In this document: positions 8,151-17,312 of the stretch, piece by piece
How positions within the stretch are numbered: the first letter of the stretch is position 1
Layout: every line of letters begins with the position of its first letter
From: Larkinella knui
Lineage (GTDB): Bacteria > Bacteroidota > Bacteroidia > Cytophagales > Spirosomataceae
Reading direction: 5' to 3'
Assembly: GCF_003858645.1 (NCBI RefSeq)
Contig: NZ_RQJP01000001.1
Location: 62,001 to 126,000, forward strand
DNA: 64,000 nucleotides
Notes under the pieces: model-generated
What the model saw: only the letters and a program-made list of their open reading frames with translations
The model's database searches: none
Told to the model about the DNA's origin: nothing
Position numbers and translations under genes: made by a program

Positions 8151-11100
8151 ATGAGAAAAGAAATGTTTACCGAAGGTTATACTTGTTTCCTCAACGGGTA
8201 TGGAATACCGGTAAGGATACTTTTAAACGTATTGTTTCTGCTTTCCATTTGCCTAACTGGACAGGCCCAGACCGCTAATCGGGCGAATCTGGTAACGGTT
8301 AGTGGCCAGGTCACGGATAAAACGATTGGTGAGCCGCTGGTTGGCGTATCCATCCGGGTGAAGGGTGGCACAAATGGGGTGGTTTCGGATGCGAGTGGTT
8401 TTTATAAAATCCAGGTGCCGGGGAATGGCAGCCTTCTCTTTACGTATGTGGGGTACGGTGATGTGGAAGAGCCGGTAGGAAACCGTACACAAATTTCACC
8501 ACAGCTCGATCGGGACGATAAAACGCTGAACGAAGTCGTTATTGTCGGATACGGAACCCAGTCGAAGCGGGATGTGACCGGTTCGGTGACCTCGGTCAAT
8601 GCCCGGCAATTGCAGGACCGGGCGGTGGTATCCTTCAGTGAAGCGCTGGCCGGTCAGATGGCGGGCGTGCAGGTACAGCAGACTTCCGCTGCGCCGGGTG
8701 GTGGAATTTCCATCAAGATCAGGGGCACCGGTTCCATTACGGCGGGCAACCAGCCCTTGTATGTGGTCGATGGCGTGCCGCTCGATAACTCCGTCAGCAA
8801 TGCGTCAGCCCAGGGGGGCGATATCGGGGATCAGTCGCCGGTGAACCCGCTGGCCAGTATCAACCCCGGTGATATTCAGTCGATTGATGTGCTCAAAGAT
8901 GCCTCGGCTACCTCCATTTATGGGTCGCGCGGATCCAATGGCGTGGTGCTCATCACCACCAAGCAAGGGGCGGCCGGGAAGTCGCAGATCAGTCTCAACG
9001 TCAGTTACGGTTTCCAGGAAATTGCGAAGAAGGTGAAAATCATGAGCAACCAGGAATATGCGCAGCGGCAGATCGACATGAGAAATACGGATTGGGTGCG
9101 CGCGGGCGGGAAGGCTACTGACCCCAATTCCGTACGAAGCGGCCCGGCTTTCAAGATTCCCGAAGAATTCAAGAAGGCAGCTTCCCTGCCGTTTACCGAC
9201 TGGCAGGACCAGCTTTATCGGCAGGCACCGATGCAAAATTATCAGTTGTCGGCCTCCGGTGGCACGGAGAATGCCCGGTATTACCTGTCTGGTAACTACC
9301 AGAGTCAGGAAGGCATTGTGATCAATTCCGGCTTTAAAAAATATGCGTTTCGGTTGAATGTGGACGGAAAAGTATCGGACCGGGTCCGAGTCGGCTTCCG
9401 GATTGCACCTTCCTACACCAATAACCGGATTGCAACCACCGGCGGCATATCCGACTACGGCGCTGTTGCCACCACGGTGATGTCGACCCCAGGTCTTTAT
9501 CCCGCCCGGAATGCCGATGGCACCTATTCAACTACCTACACGCTGCATTATGATGATGGGACCAGCCAGACTATCATTTACAACAACGCGCTGGCTTTTG
9601 GAGAAGGCATCAAGAACACCATGAACCAGTTCAGCACCGTCGGAAGTCTGTTTACAACCGTTGATATCCTGAAAAATCTTCAGTTCAAAACCAGTTTCAA
9701 TGCGGATGTCAATACGTTCAACAACAATAAATTCTCCCCTTCTTTCATCAGTGTAAATCCTTCCTACGGCCGTTCCTACTCGGCCACCAATGTTAGCTGG
9801 ATTAATGAGAACACCCTGACCTACGACAATACGTTTGCGGAACGACACAATGTCAATGTCCTCGCCGGGGTGACCGAACAGAAGTCGACCTTCAACTCGA
9901 CGGCTGTCAATGCCAATGCCTTCCCGAACGACCTGGTGCCTACGCTCAATGCCGGTATCGTGACGGGTGGCAGCTCGCTCCGTTCCCAGTGGACGCTGCT
10001 TTCGTTGTTGAGTCGGGCGACGTATAATTTTGACCAGAAGTATTTTTTGACGGCTACGTTCCGTCGCGATGGTTCGTCGCGTTTCGGTTCGCAGAACAAA
10101 TGGGGTAATTTCCCTTCGGCTTCGGTCGGCTGGCGAATTAGTCAGGAAAAATTTATGGCCAATGTCAATACCGTCAGTGAGTTGAAGTTGCGGGCCAGTT
10201 ATGGCCTGATCGGCAACAACCAGATCCCCGACTATGCCGCCGTTGGATTGATTTACGGCAGCAATTATATTCTCGGTTCCGGCGACGGTGCCATTGGCAG
10301 TGGGTTGGCACAGGGTTCTTTGGGGAATGCCAATCTGGGCTGGGAGAAGGCCAAAGAAGTGGATCTGGGATTCGATCTGGGCCTTTTTGGCAACCGGATT
10401 TTCCTGACGGCCGACTACTATAACAAGCTGACCTCGGACCTGCTCCTGAATGTGCCGGTGCCGCTGTCGACCGGCTATGAAACCGCACTGCGAAATCTGG
10501 GAAGTTTGCGCAATAAAGGTGTGGAACTGGCCCTGGAGACCAAAAATGTCAAAACGTCGAAGTTTACCTGGACCACCAACGCCAACATTTCCTTTAACAC
10601 CAACCGCGTTGAATCACTCGGGGTAGGGGGCACACCGATTATTGTTGCCAACCGCGCCCAGGAGAACTCCCTGACGCATATCACCCAGATTGGCAGCCCG
10701 CTGGGAAGTTATTATGGCTATATTTTCGATGGAGTCTATAAAACGCAGGACGAAGTGACCGGTTCGGCCCATTTACCGAATACCTACGCGGGTGATGCGA
10801 AATTCAGGGACCTGAACGGCGACGGCTTGATCAACGATCTCGACAAGACCATTATCGGCAATAATCTCCCCAAATTCACCTATGGGATTACGAATAGCTT
10901 CACCTACGGAAACTTTGACCTCGGCGTTTCGCTGCAAGGTGTTCAGGATGTCGAGGTCATTAATCTGATCAAACGCAGTAACTACCGAAACAACGGGGCT
11001 GATTTTACCAACTACTGGCGTTCACCGGATCAACCGGGTGATGGCAAGACGTTCGGCCCGGGCAGCTCGGCCAATAACCGAACGATCTCATCGTGGCTGG

Positions 11101-11366
11101 TCGAGGATGCTTCCTTCCTGCGCATCAAAAACATCACCCTTGGCTACCGACTTGGCAAGATCCTCAATGGGACGGTTTTCAGGAGTGCCCGGGCGTATGT
11201 GAACATTCAGAACCTGCATACCTTTACCAAGTACACCGGATATAATCCGGAGGTCAATACCACCGAAGGCGATCCCTGGATCTCTTCGGCGCTCACACCC
11301 GGCATCGATTATGGTACGTATCCGATGGCAAGAACCGTCGTATTTGGCCTCAACCTCGGTTTCTGA
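8151..11366 (+). CDS. SusC/RagA-family TonB-linked outer-membrane transporter
   Basis: This 1071-residue protein forms the outer-membrane channel of a SusCD glycan-import complex. Order: signal peptide (about 1-40, ending GQAQT), carboxypeptidase regulatory-like domain (about 47-120), the SusC TonB-box/linker motif LNEVVIVGYGTQSKRDVTGSV-type segment near 127-146, plug domain (about 150-270, with the Sus signature IRGTGSI and GSRGSNGV), then a 22-strand-type barrel to the C-terminus (VFGLNLGF). It is the first gene of a 12-gene same-strand run and is followed after 39 bases by its SusD partner. The promoter and a candidate operator lie just upstream. Substrate cannot be read from the protein; the downstream enzymes suggest an amino-sugar glycan. 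Confidence 0.96.
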   Translation: MRKEMFTEGYTCFLNGYGIPVRILLNVLFLLSICLTGQAQTANRANLVTVSGQVTDKTIGEPLVGVSIRVKGGTNGVVSDASGFYKIQVPGNGSLLFTYVGYGDVEEPVGNRTQISPQLDRDDKTLNEVVIVGYGTQSKRDVTGSVTSVNARQLQDRAVVSFSEALAGQMAGVQVQQTSAAPGGGISIKIRGTGSITAGNQPLYVVDGVPLDNSVSNASAQGGDIGDQSPVNPLASINPGDIQSIDVLKDASATSIYGSRGSNGVVLITTKQGAAGKSQISLNVSYGFQEIAKKVKIMSNQEYAQRQIDMRNTDWVRAGGKATDPNSVRSGPAFKIPEEFKKAASLPFTDWQDQLYRQAPMQNYQLSASGGTENARYYLSGNYQSQEGIVINSGFKKYAFRLNVDGKVSDRVRVGFRIAPSYTNNRIATTGGISDYGAVATTVMSTPGLYPARNADGTYSTTYTLHYDDGTSQTIIYNNALAFGEGIKNTMNQFSTVGSLFTTVDILKNLQFKTSFNADVNTFNNNKFSPSFISVNPSYGRSYSATNVSWINENTLTYDNTFAERHNVNVLAGVTEQKSTFNSTAVNANAFPNDLVPTLNAGIVTGGSSLRSQWTLLSLLSRATYNFDQKYFLTATFRRDGSSRFGSQNKWGNFPSASVGWRISQEKFMANVNTVSELKLRASYGLIGNNQIPDYAAVGLIYGSNYILGSGDGAIGSGLAQGSLGNANLGWEKAKEVDLGFDLGLFGNRIFLTADYYNKLTSDLLLNVPVPLSTGYETALRNLGSLRNKGVELALETKNVKTSKFTWTTNANISFNTNRVESLGVGGTPIIVANRAQENSLTHITQIGSPLGSYYGYIFDGVYKTQDEVTGSAHLPNTYAGDAKFRDLNGDGLINDLDKTIIGNNLPKFTYGITNSFTYGNFDLGVSLQGVQDVEVINLIKRSNYRNNGADFTNYWRSPDQPGDGKTFGPGSSANNRTISSWLVEDASFLRIKNITLGYRLGKILNGTVFRSARAYVNIQNLHTFTKYTGYNPEVNTTEGDPWISSALTPGIDYGTYPMARTVVFGLNLGF

Positions 11367-11405
11367 TCCAACAAAAATCCAGATCAACCTGTAAAATTGA
11401 CTGCT

Positions 11406-12881
11406 ATGACTTCTAAGAATATACTGACGATGGTTGCCCTGGCCGTATTGGCCTGTACGGGAACGTCCTGTGAAGATTTCCTGGAATCCAAACCCATTTC
11501 CCAGATTGGCGAAACGGACTTTTTTAAAACCGAATCGGATTTTAACCAGGCGCTGGTAGGGGCCTACTCCGCTTTTGCCCAGGTGTATCAGGGCAATGGG
11601 TATTATGCCCTGCTGGTCGACCTTCGTTCCGATAATACCACCGAGCTTACAGCCGGCGGAGACGGGAACGATGCGAAACGGAATCTCGATGAATTTCGGG
11701 AGACAACCGATAATGAGCACCTCACCGCATTCTGGCAGAACAGTTATACCCTGATCGCCAGAGCCAACAGCATCCTGGCCAAAATTGAGGGGGCTGCCGT
11801 CGCTGACAAACTGAAAAAACAGTATACCGGCGAAGCCCTTACGCTGCGGGCACTGGCTTATTTCAACCTTGTCCGGTTATACGGCGGTGTTCCGCTGGTG
11901 ACCGAGCCGGTTTCGGATATCGACGCCAGTTACAGTGTGGGTCGTACCGCCGTTAGTGAAGTGTATGCCCAGATTGAAAAAGATCTGGTTAAAGCAGAAG
12001 GACTGCTACCGGTTTCCTACGATGAATCCAGCGTGGGAAGGGCCACCGTTGGGGTAGCCCGGAGTCTGCTCGGACAGGTCTACCTGACGCAGAAAAAATA
12101 CACCGAGGCCGCTGCCGAATTCAAGAAAGTCGTTACGTCGGGCACCTACAGTTTGCTGCCGGTGTATGCCGACCTGTACAAAGCCGGGCAGCAGGGGAAC
12201 TCCGAAGCGATCTGGCAGGCCCAATACAAAAGCGCAGCCAACTACCTCGGTTCGAACCTCCCCAATCACTTTGCGCCAACCGGTTCGGAAGGGATCACAA
12301 TCTCATCCGGTGGCGCTTACGGGTTTAACCAGCCGACCGAAGATATCGCTGCTGCCTATTCGACAGGGGATGTGCGACGGAACAACATCGCCGACGGCTA
12401 TACCAATGGCGGTACTTTTGTGGCCGCCAAGTATGTGCGCGGGTATGTGGAGCGTGAAAGCGGGGGTGGTTATGCCGATTCGGGAGCCGACTGGTACGTG
12501 ATCCGGTATGCCGACATCCTGCTGATGTATGCCGAAGCGCTCAATGAAGTAAACAAAGGCCCGGTTGCTGATGCGTATGCGGCCATTAACCTGGTCCGGA
12601 ATCGCGCAAAACTCGGTAATCTGAGTGGCCTGACGTATGAAACCTTCAAGGCAGCGGTATACAACGAAGAACGGCTGGAGTCGCCGTTTGAGGGCCATCG
12701 CTGGTTCGATCTTCTGCGAACCGGCCGGGCACTCGACGTCATGAATTCAAAAGTATCGGGCGGTGGTAAAAGTACCGTCGGAATTTCGACGCCGATCAAG
12801 CCCTACCAGCTCCTGTACCCGATTCCGGCGCTGGTCGTGACAACCAGTTCTCCGGCGATTGTGCAGAATGAAGGGTACTGA
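11406..12881 (+). CDS. SusD/RagB-family glycan-binding lipoprotein
   Basis: Surface lipoprotein that binds glycan and acts as the lid on SusC. The N-terminus is a lipoprotein signal with the usual SusD form TSCEDFLESKP (lipid Cys about residue 22). The N-terminal TPR-type helices and the C-terminal RagB/SusD motif (NEERLESPFEGHRWFDLLRTG, shortened here) are plain, and the protein ends in the typical LYPIPALVV region. A TTG nine bases earlier could also serve, but ATG at 11406 gives the better signal. Its stop overlaps the next start by one base, so the following gene is translationally coupled. Confidence 0.95.
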   Translation: MTSKNILTMVALAVLACTGTSCEDFLESKPISQIGETDFFKTESDFNQALVGAYSAFAQVYQGNGYYALLVDLRSDNTTELTAGGDGNDAKRNLDEFRETTDNEHLTAFWQNSYTLIARANSILAKIEGAAVADKLKKQYTGEALTLRALAYFNLVRLYGGVPLVTEPVSDIDASYSVGRTAVSEVYAQIEKDLVKAEGLLPVSYDESSVGRATVGVARSLLGQVYLTQKKYTEAAAEFKKVVTSGTYSLLPVYADLYKAGQQGNSEAIWQAQYKSAANYLGSNLPNHFAPTGSEGITISSGGAYGFNQPTEDIAAAYSTGDVRRNNIADGYTNGGTFVAAKYVRGYVERESGGGYADSGADWYVIRYADILLMYAEALNEVNKGPVADAYAAINLVRNRAKLGNLSGLTYETFKAAVYNEERLESPFEGHRWFDLLRTGRALDVMNSKVSGGGKSTVGISTPIKPYQLLYPIPALVVTTSSPAIVQNEGY

Positions 12882-14152
12882 TGGGGAACAAAATGGCGGT
12901 TTGTTTTTTCCTTCCAAAAAAGATACGGGTGAAAGTATTCATACGATTGGTGGTGCTGGCCGGTTTATGCCAGGTCGGTGTTCTCCCGGCGAGCGCGCAG
13001 CAAAAAAACAATAAAGACAACATTGCCTTTATCAAGTATACCGGTTTTCCCGACGCCCATTCGACCTGGGACGATATCGGGTATAGCAAACAAGCCGGCA
13101 AGGTGGTGGTCGGCGTGACCAATCACGTTGACAAAGTGATGTTGTATGCCTATGACGTGACAACCGGCAAGATGACCAATCATGGGTCGCTGGCGGATCG
13201 CGGCCATTTGCGACCCTTTCAGTGGCAGGCCAAAATTCATTCAAAAATCACCGAAGGGAAGGACGGGTACATGTACTTCTCGACGGACGGCGGTGAGTCG
13301 CGGGAAGAGTATTTCATGGAACATCCGGCTGGGTACTCCGGCGGTCTGTTTATGAAATGGCATCCCGGAACCGACGGCTTTGTCAACCTGGGGCTGGGCC
13401 TGCCGTACGAGAGCGTGAAAGACATGGACATCGATCCGGTATCCGGCAAACTGTTCGGGATCTCGTACCCGCAGGTGCATTTCCTGGTCTATGATCCGGC
13501 CAAAAATAGCCTGAAGGACCTGGGGCGGCTGGGCAGTTCCCACGTGCCCCGGGTCCTGTTCACCGACTGGTGGGGCAACTGTTATTACGTCGACTGGCGG
13601 CAGCGGCTGGTGAAATACCAGACGGCGCAGGATACGCTGCTTTTTGCCCGGGAAAGCCTCCCCGCTTTCGAAGGCACCCCGGGCGAGAAGATTGTAACCG
13701 GCATTACGGCCTACGCCAAAGATCAAAAAAACAACGTGATCTATGCCATTACCTACGGAGCCAAGATCCTTGCGTTTTATCCGCAAAAAGAGGGCATCGG
13801 CAGGGTCGAGGACCTGGGCGGGGTGGCCGACAGCCGCAGCAACATAAAACCCTGGGGGCCTTATGTCCCCAACCTCAACATCGGCGACAATGGCAAACTC
13901 TACTACTTCGTCGGCGGTCACGGAAATTTCCTGATCGAAAACCGGACAGTGATGATGGAGTTTGATCCAAAAACCAAAAAACACACGATCCTCTACGAAT
14001 ACCCCGTCGACCAGCTTAGTGAAGCCACGGGCTCCGATACGAAAGACCAGTTTGGTAATCTGTATTTCGCCGGGCGACGGGAACTCGATTCCCTGGACCA
14101 TTCGGAACCGTTTCTGATCAAATTTAACCCCGGTAAAAAAGTAAGCCGATGA
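12881..14152 (+). CDS. Secreted beta-propeller-like protein of unknown function (1)
   Basis: I do not recognise an enzyme family. The 423-residue protein has a signal peptide (about 1-40, ending ASAQQ). It then shows repeated blade-like units of the form [IL]Y/F-x-x-x...-F/Y-[DN]P-x-x-x-x-x-LG, for example around residues 129-171, 190-220 and 280-310. One blade reads LFGISYP at 191-197, which recurs in the next protein. Start ATG overlaps the susD stop (TGATG arrangement) and its own end overlaps the next gene by four bases, so it belongs to the SusCD operon. A surface glycan-binding protein or a lyase/hydrolase on a propeller scaffold are both possible. Confidence 0.72.
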   Translation: MGNKMAVCFFLPKKIRVKVFIRLVVLAGLCQVGVLPASAQQKNNKDNIAFIKYTGFPDAHSTWDDIGYSKQAGKVVVGVTNHVDKVMLYAYDVTTGKMTNHGSLADRGHLRPFQWQAKIHSKITEGKDGYMYFSTDGGESREEYFMEHPAGYSGGLFMKWHPGTDGFVNLGLGLPYESVKDMDIDPVSGKLFGISYPQVHFLVYDPAKNSLKDLGRLGSSHVPRVLFTDWWGNCYYVDWRQRLVKYQTAQDTLLFARESLPAFEGTPGEKIVTGITAYAKDQKNNVIYAITYGAKILAFYPQKEGIGRVEDLGGVADSRSNIKPWGPYVPNLNIGDNGKLYYFVGGHGNFLIENRTVMMEFDPKTKKHTILYEYPVDQLSEATGSDTKDQFGNLYFAGRRELDSLDHSEPFLIKFNPGKKVSR

Positions 14153-15351
14153 AAATCCGATCACTGAAAATGGTACTGGCGCTTGGGTTGGTGGGGTTGG
14201 CGGGACCTGTTTTTGCCCAGTACAGCTATTTCAAACCGCTGGAAGGGTTCGGAATTGAGACTTCGCTTTCCAATACCGCGCTGCTGCGGATGCCAATGTA
14301 CCGCAATGCGATCACGTCGTTAACGGTACAAAACGATTACATTATCGGCGGCACCACGGCGATGGGAAACCGGGCCCCTTTTCTGTTCGTGGCATCGCTC
14401 TCTAAACGGGAAATGCTGACCCTGAAAGACCTCAACGCCGACGTGCCGGGACAAACCAGCATCCGAACCGGTTTTTTCAGGACGGCCGACCAGGCCCTGT
14501 ATGCAGGCACGATGGCGGCAACCACCGGAAGCGGACACCTGCTGCGGGTCGTGGTGGGGGCCGACGCCAGCATCCGGGTCACGGACCTAGGCACACCGGT
14601 TCCCGGCGAAGGGGTGTTCGCGCTGACCGGAAACGACAGCCGTAAAATGATTTACGGGATCAGCTACCCCTCCGGTTTTTTCTTCAGCTACAACATCGGC
14701 TCGAAGGCTTTCAAGGTGTACAAAAACAGTGCGGTCACCCCGGCAGAGCGCCATGTATTGGTGGATGAATTCCACCAGAAACCCGAGGACTACCTGAGTG
14801 GTGCGATGGTAACCGATCAGCAGGGATTGGTCTACACCAGCCAGCCCATCAACCGGCTCGTGGTCTTTAATCCCGCCGATGAACGTTTTACCACCTTGTC
14901 CGAACTGCCCGCCGTGTGGGGCCGGAGAACCCTGGGTCGCACGGAGTCCTGGACTAAAACGGCGGATGGGCTTCTGTATGGGGGCAACGCGGGCGATGGC
15001 CAGTTGTTCCAGCTCGATCCGGCCACCCGAAAAGTCAAAAACCTGGGAAAACCGGCCCAGATGAACCGGCTGCGCGGCCTGTGTGTGGGAGCCGATGGCA
15101 AGATCTACGGCTTGTCGGGGGCTTCACCGGGGTACGTACACCTGTTCAGTTACAACCCGTCGGGCGAAGGCTTTACCGATTTGGGCAATCCGCAGTTTAT
15201 CCTGAAGGCGCCCGGTATCGAGCAGGGGATTGAATGGCGCGGTTTCCAGTTGTCAGCCATTGCGGCCTCCGAGGATGGGAAATACATCGTGATGGGAGAA
15301 GACGAAGCGCTAAGCCAGTTGCTGGTTTTTCCGGTCGAAAACGGAAACTAG
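14149..15351 (+). CDS. Secreted beta-propeller-like protein of unknown function (2)
   Basis: A 400-residue protein with a clear signal peptide (residues 1-23, ending VFAQ) and at least five propeller-like blades. Each pairs a GxxY strand with a [VL]F-x-[LP]-x-P turn and an LGxP end, visible near 168-190, 225-250, 275-300 and 310-345. The blade YGISYP at 169-174 parallels the preceding protein, which suggests the two are distant paralogues. It overlaps the preceding gene by four bases (ATGA). No catalytic motif is recognised. Position between susD and a GH123-like gene suggests a role at the cell surface in binding or processing the same glycan. Confidence 0.72.
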   Translation: MKIRSLKMVLALGLVGLAGPVFAQYSYFKPLEGFGIETSLSNTALLRMPMYRNAITSLTVQNDYIIGGTTAMGNRAPFLFVASLSKREMLTLKDLNADVPGQTSIRTGFFRTADQALYAGTMAATTGSGHLLRVVVGADASIRVTDLGTPVPGEGVFALTGNDSRKMIYGISYPSGFFFSYNIGSKAFKVYKNSAVTPAERHVLVDEFHQKPEDYLSGAMVTDQQGLVYTSQPINRLVVFNPADERFTTLSELPAVWGRRTLGRTESWTKTADGLLYGGNAGDGQLFQLDPATRKVKNLGKPAQMNRLRGLCVGADGKIYGLSGASPGYVHLFSYNPSGEGFTDLGNPQFILKAPGIEQGIEWRGFQLSAIAASEDGKYIVMGEDEALSQLLVFPVENGN

Positions 15352-15384
15352 CCAGTAAAAAATCCCCGGATGGCCTGTATACCT

Positions 15385-17301
15385 ATGAAAAAGATAATTT
15401 CAGTTCTATTCCTAACCCTAACCCTGTGTTTTCCGGGATTGGCCAGTCTTTCAGACTGGTCCATCTCGGTTATTCCTTCGTCCGTTCGTCTGGATCCCGT
15501 AACGCACCACGTTTACGATTCGCCGTATGGGGAAAGCAGGAATGCAGATAAACTATTAGCGTCCAACTGGATTTACAACGGCAACCGGGTCTCGTTAAAA
15601 GCCGCCCGGGGCGAGTACATTTCGTTCCAGCTCGTTCTTACCAATCATTCGGCTGAAACCCTGAAGGGTATTCAGGTGTCTATGCCGCCGTTCCGTTCGG
15701 GCGGCACGCAGGTTGCCAACGCACCGGAGCTCTTCCTGGCGTGGTCGGTGCAGGTGAAAACGCCAACGACCGGTTATCCGCAGGCTACGTTGGGCAAGGG
15801 CTGGTATCCGGATGCACTGATTCCGTTCAGTGCTATCCAGCAGGGTACGGTGCCCCCCAAAGGAATCTGGACCTATCCCCTGCAACTGCCCGATTTCAAT
15901 AACCGGATCGAAAATCAGCGGTCGCAGTTCATCTGGGTGGATCAGTACATTCCGTTTGACAGAAAGGATGCCCCCGCCGGACTCTATACCAGCACCATTT
16001 CGGTCATCATTGATGGCGTTACCAAATCAATCCCGGTTCAACTTGAGGTTTGGGATTTTGCCATTCCCAACGAAAACCTGCTCAAGGCCAGCCTTCAGCA
16101 CGAAGAGTTTGTGAGCAGCATGACCGAAAAGGATGAACTGGCGATTTACCAGCTCATGAAACGAAACCGGGTTTGCATCATGGACCCGACGTATAAACCC
16201 GTTCTGACCAAAAAAGCGGGCGGCAACACCATCGACTGGACGGCATTTGACCGTCGCCTGAAAAAATACCTGACCGGGGCGGCTTTTACCAAAGCGTATG
16301 GGTATGAGTTTGGCCCGGGTTACGGCACGCCGGTAGAGACGTTTCTGCTGCCGTTTGATGTCTACGGCAAACACGAAACCCGGGGCTGGCCCGATGTGGG
16401 CAAACCGGCTGTCGAACGGAGCCCGGCGAATAAGGCGGAATATACGAACGTGATCCGTCAGGTCCGTTCGCACCTGAAACCCCTGATCAACCCGAAAACC
16501 ACCCAGCTGACGGTGTACCTCAACGGACTGGACGAATCGTATTTTCCCGAAGCCTGGGACCGTATGAAGTACTATGGCGGCCTGTTTAAAAAAGAGTATC
16601 CCGAAGCGCGGTTTCGGGTCGATGGCAGCTATAACGATACCGCCATGAAGGTAATCGACAAGTCCATCAGCGCCTGGGCGGTGCATACCATTGATTTTGA
16701 TGAACAACGGCTGGCGGCCTACACGAAGCAGGGCATCAACCAGTGGCTGTATGGTCCCATGATTTACGAAAGCAAGGTAAACAGTTGGGTGGGCAGTTCC
16801 ACGTTTACGGATTTACCCCTGGTGAACGACCGCGCCATCAGCTGGAGTGTCTGGAAATACAAGGCCCATTCGTGGATCAGCTGGGGGATTGGTGCCGGGT
16901 GGAAAGCCGCCTGGTATGATACCGAAACCTGGAAAAGTGCCAACGACGGCGGACATGACAACGGAAATGCGGATGGGTACGACTACAAAAAAATGAACGG
17001 AAACGCCCTGCTGATCTACAGCCCCGGCATCATCCCGAACGTCAATGTGGCCGCTCCATCCATCCGGCTCAAAACCATGCGCAACGGGGTGCAGGAATAC
17101 GAATACATGCGGTTGCTGACGGTTTTGGACCAAAATGAGCAGCGGGTAGCCGCACTGGTGAATGCCGTGATCAACCGTCCTTTCGGGAATCAATCCGTAG
17201 GTCACCTGGACGTCTGGAGCTACGAGCCGGAAGTGTGGGACCGCAAACGGCTTGAACTGGGCGAGTTGATCAATCAGTCCTCAAAAAATAAAACTAACTA
17301 A
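15385..17301 (+). CDS. GH123-like glycoside hydrolase (DUF4091 domain)
   Basis: GH123 enzymes are beta-N-acetylgalactosaminidases using substrate-assisted catalysis with an adjacent Asp-Glu pair. This 638-residue protein has a signal peptide (MKKIIS... to about residue 21), an N-terminal beta-sandwich (about 25-225) and a TIM-barrel catalytic region. The acid pair D383-E384 lies in YLNGLDESYFP. The C-terminal signature PSIRLKTMRNGVQEYEYMR is the hallmark of the DUF4091/GH123 catalytic family. An ATG 15 bases earlier is in frame, but the ATG at 15385 gives the normal signal peptide. It lies in the SusCD operon with AgaS-type and tagatose-aldolase genes, which fits release of GalNAc. Exact linkage is not determinable here. 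Confidence 0.85.
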   Translation: MKKIISVLFLTLTLCFPGLASLSDWSISVIPSSVRLDPVTHHVYDSPYGESRNADKLLASNWIYNGNRVSLKAARGEYISFQLVLTNHSAETLKGIQVSMPPFRSGGTQVANAPELFLAWSVQVKTPTTGYPQATLGKGWYPDALIPFSAIQQGTVPPKGIWTYPLQLPDFNNRIENQRSQFIWVDQYIPFDRKDAPAGLYTSTISVIIDGVTKSIPVQLEVWDFAIPNENLLKASLQHEEFVSSMTEKDELAIYQLMKRNRVCIMDPTYKPVLTKKAGGNTIDWTAFDRRLKKYLTGAAFTKAYGYEFGPGYGTPVETFLLPFDVYGKHETRGWPDVGKPAVERSPANKAEYTNVIRQVRSHLKPLINPKTTQLTVYLNGLDESYFPEAWDRMKYYGGLFKKEYPEARFRVDGSYNDTAMKVIDKSISAWAVHTIDFDEQRLAAYTKQGINQWLYGPMIYESKVNSWVGSSTFTDLPLVNDRAISWSVWKYKAHSWISWGIGAGWKAAWYDTETWKSANDGGHDNGNADGYDYKKMNGNALLIYSPGIIPNVNVAAPSIRLKTMRNGVQEYEYMRLLTVLDQNEQRVAALVNAVINRPFGNQSVGHLDVWSYEPEVWDRKRLELGELINQSSKNKTN

Positions 17302-17312
17302 GACAAACGTCC

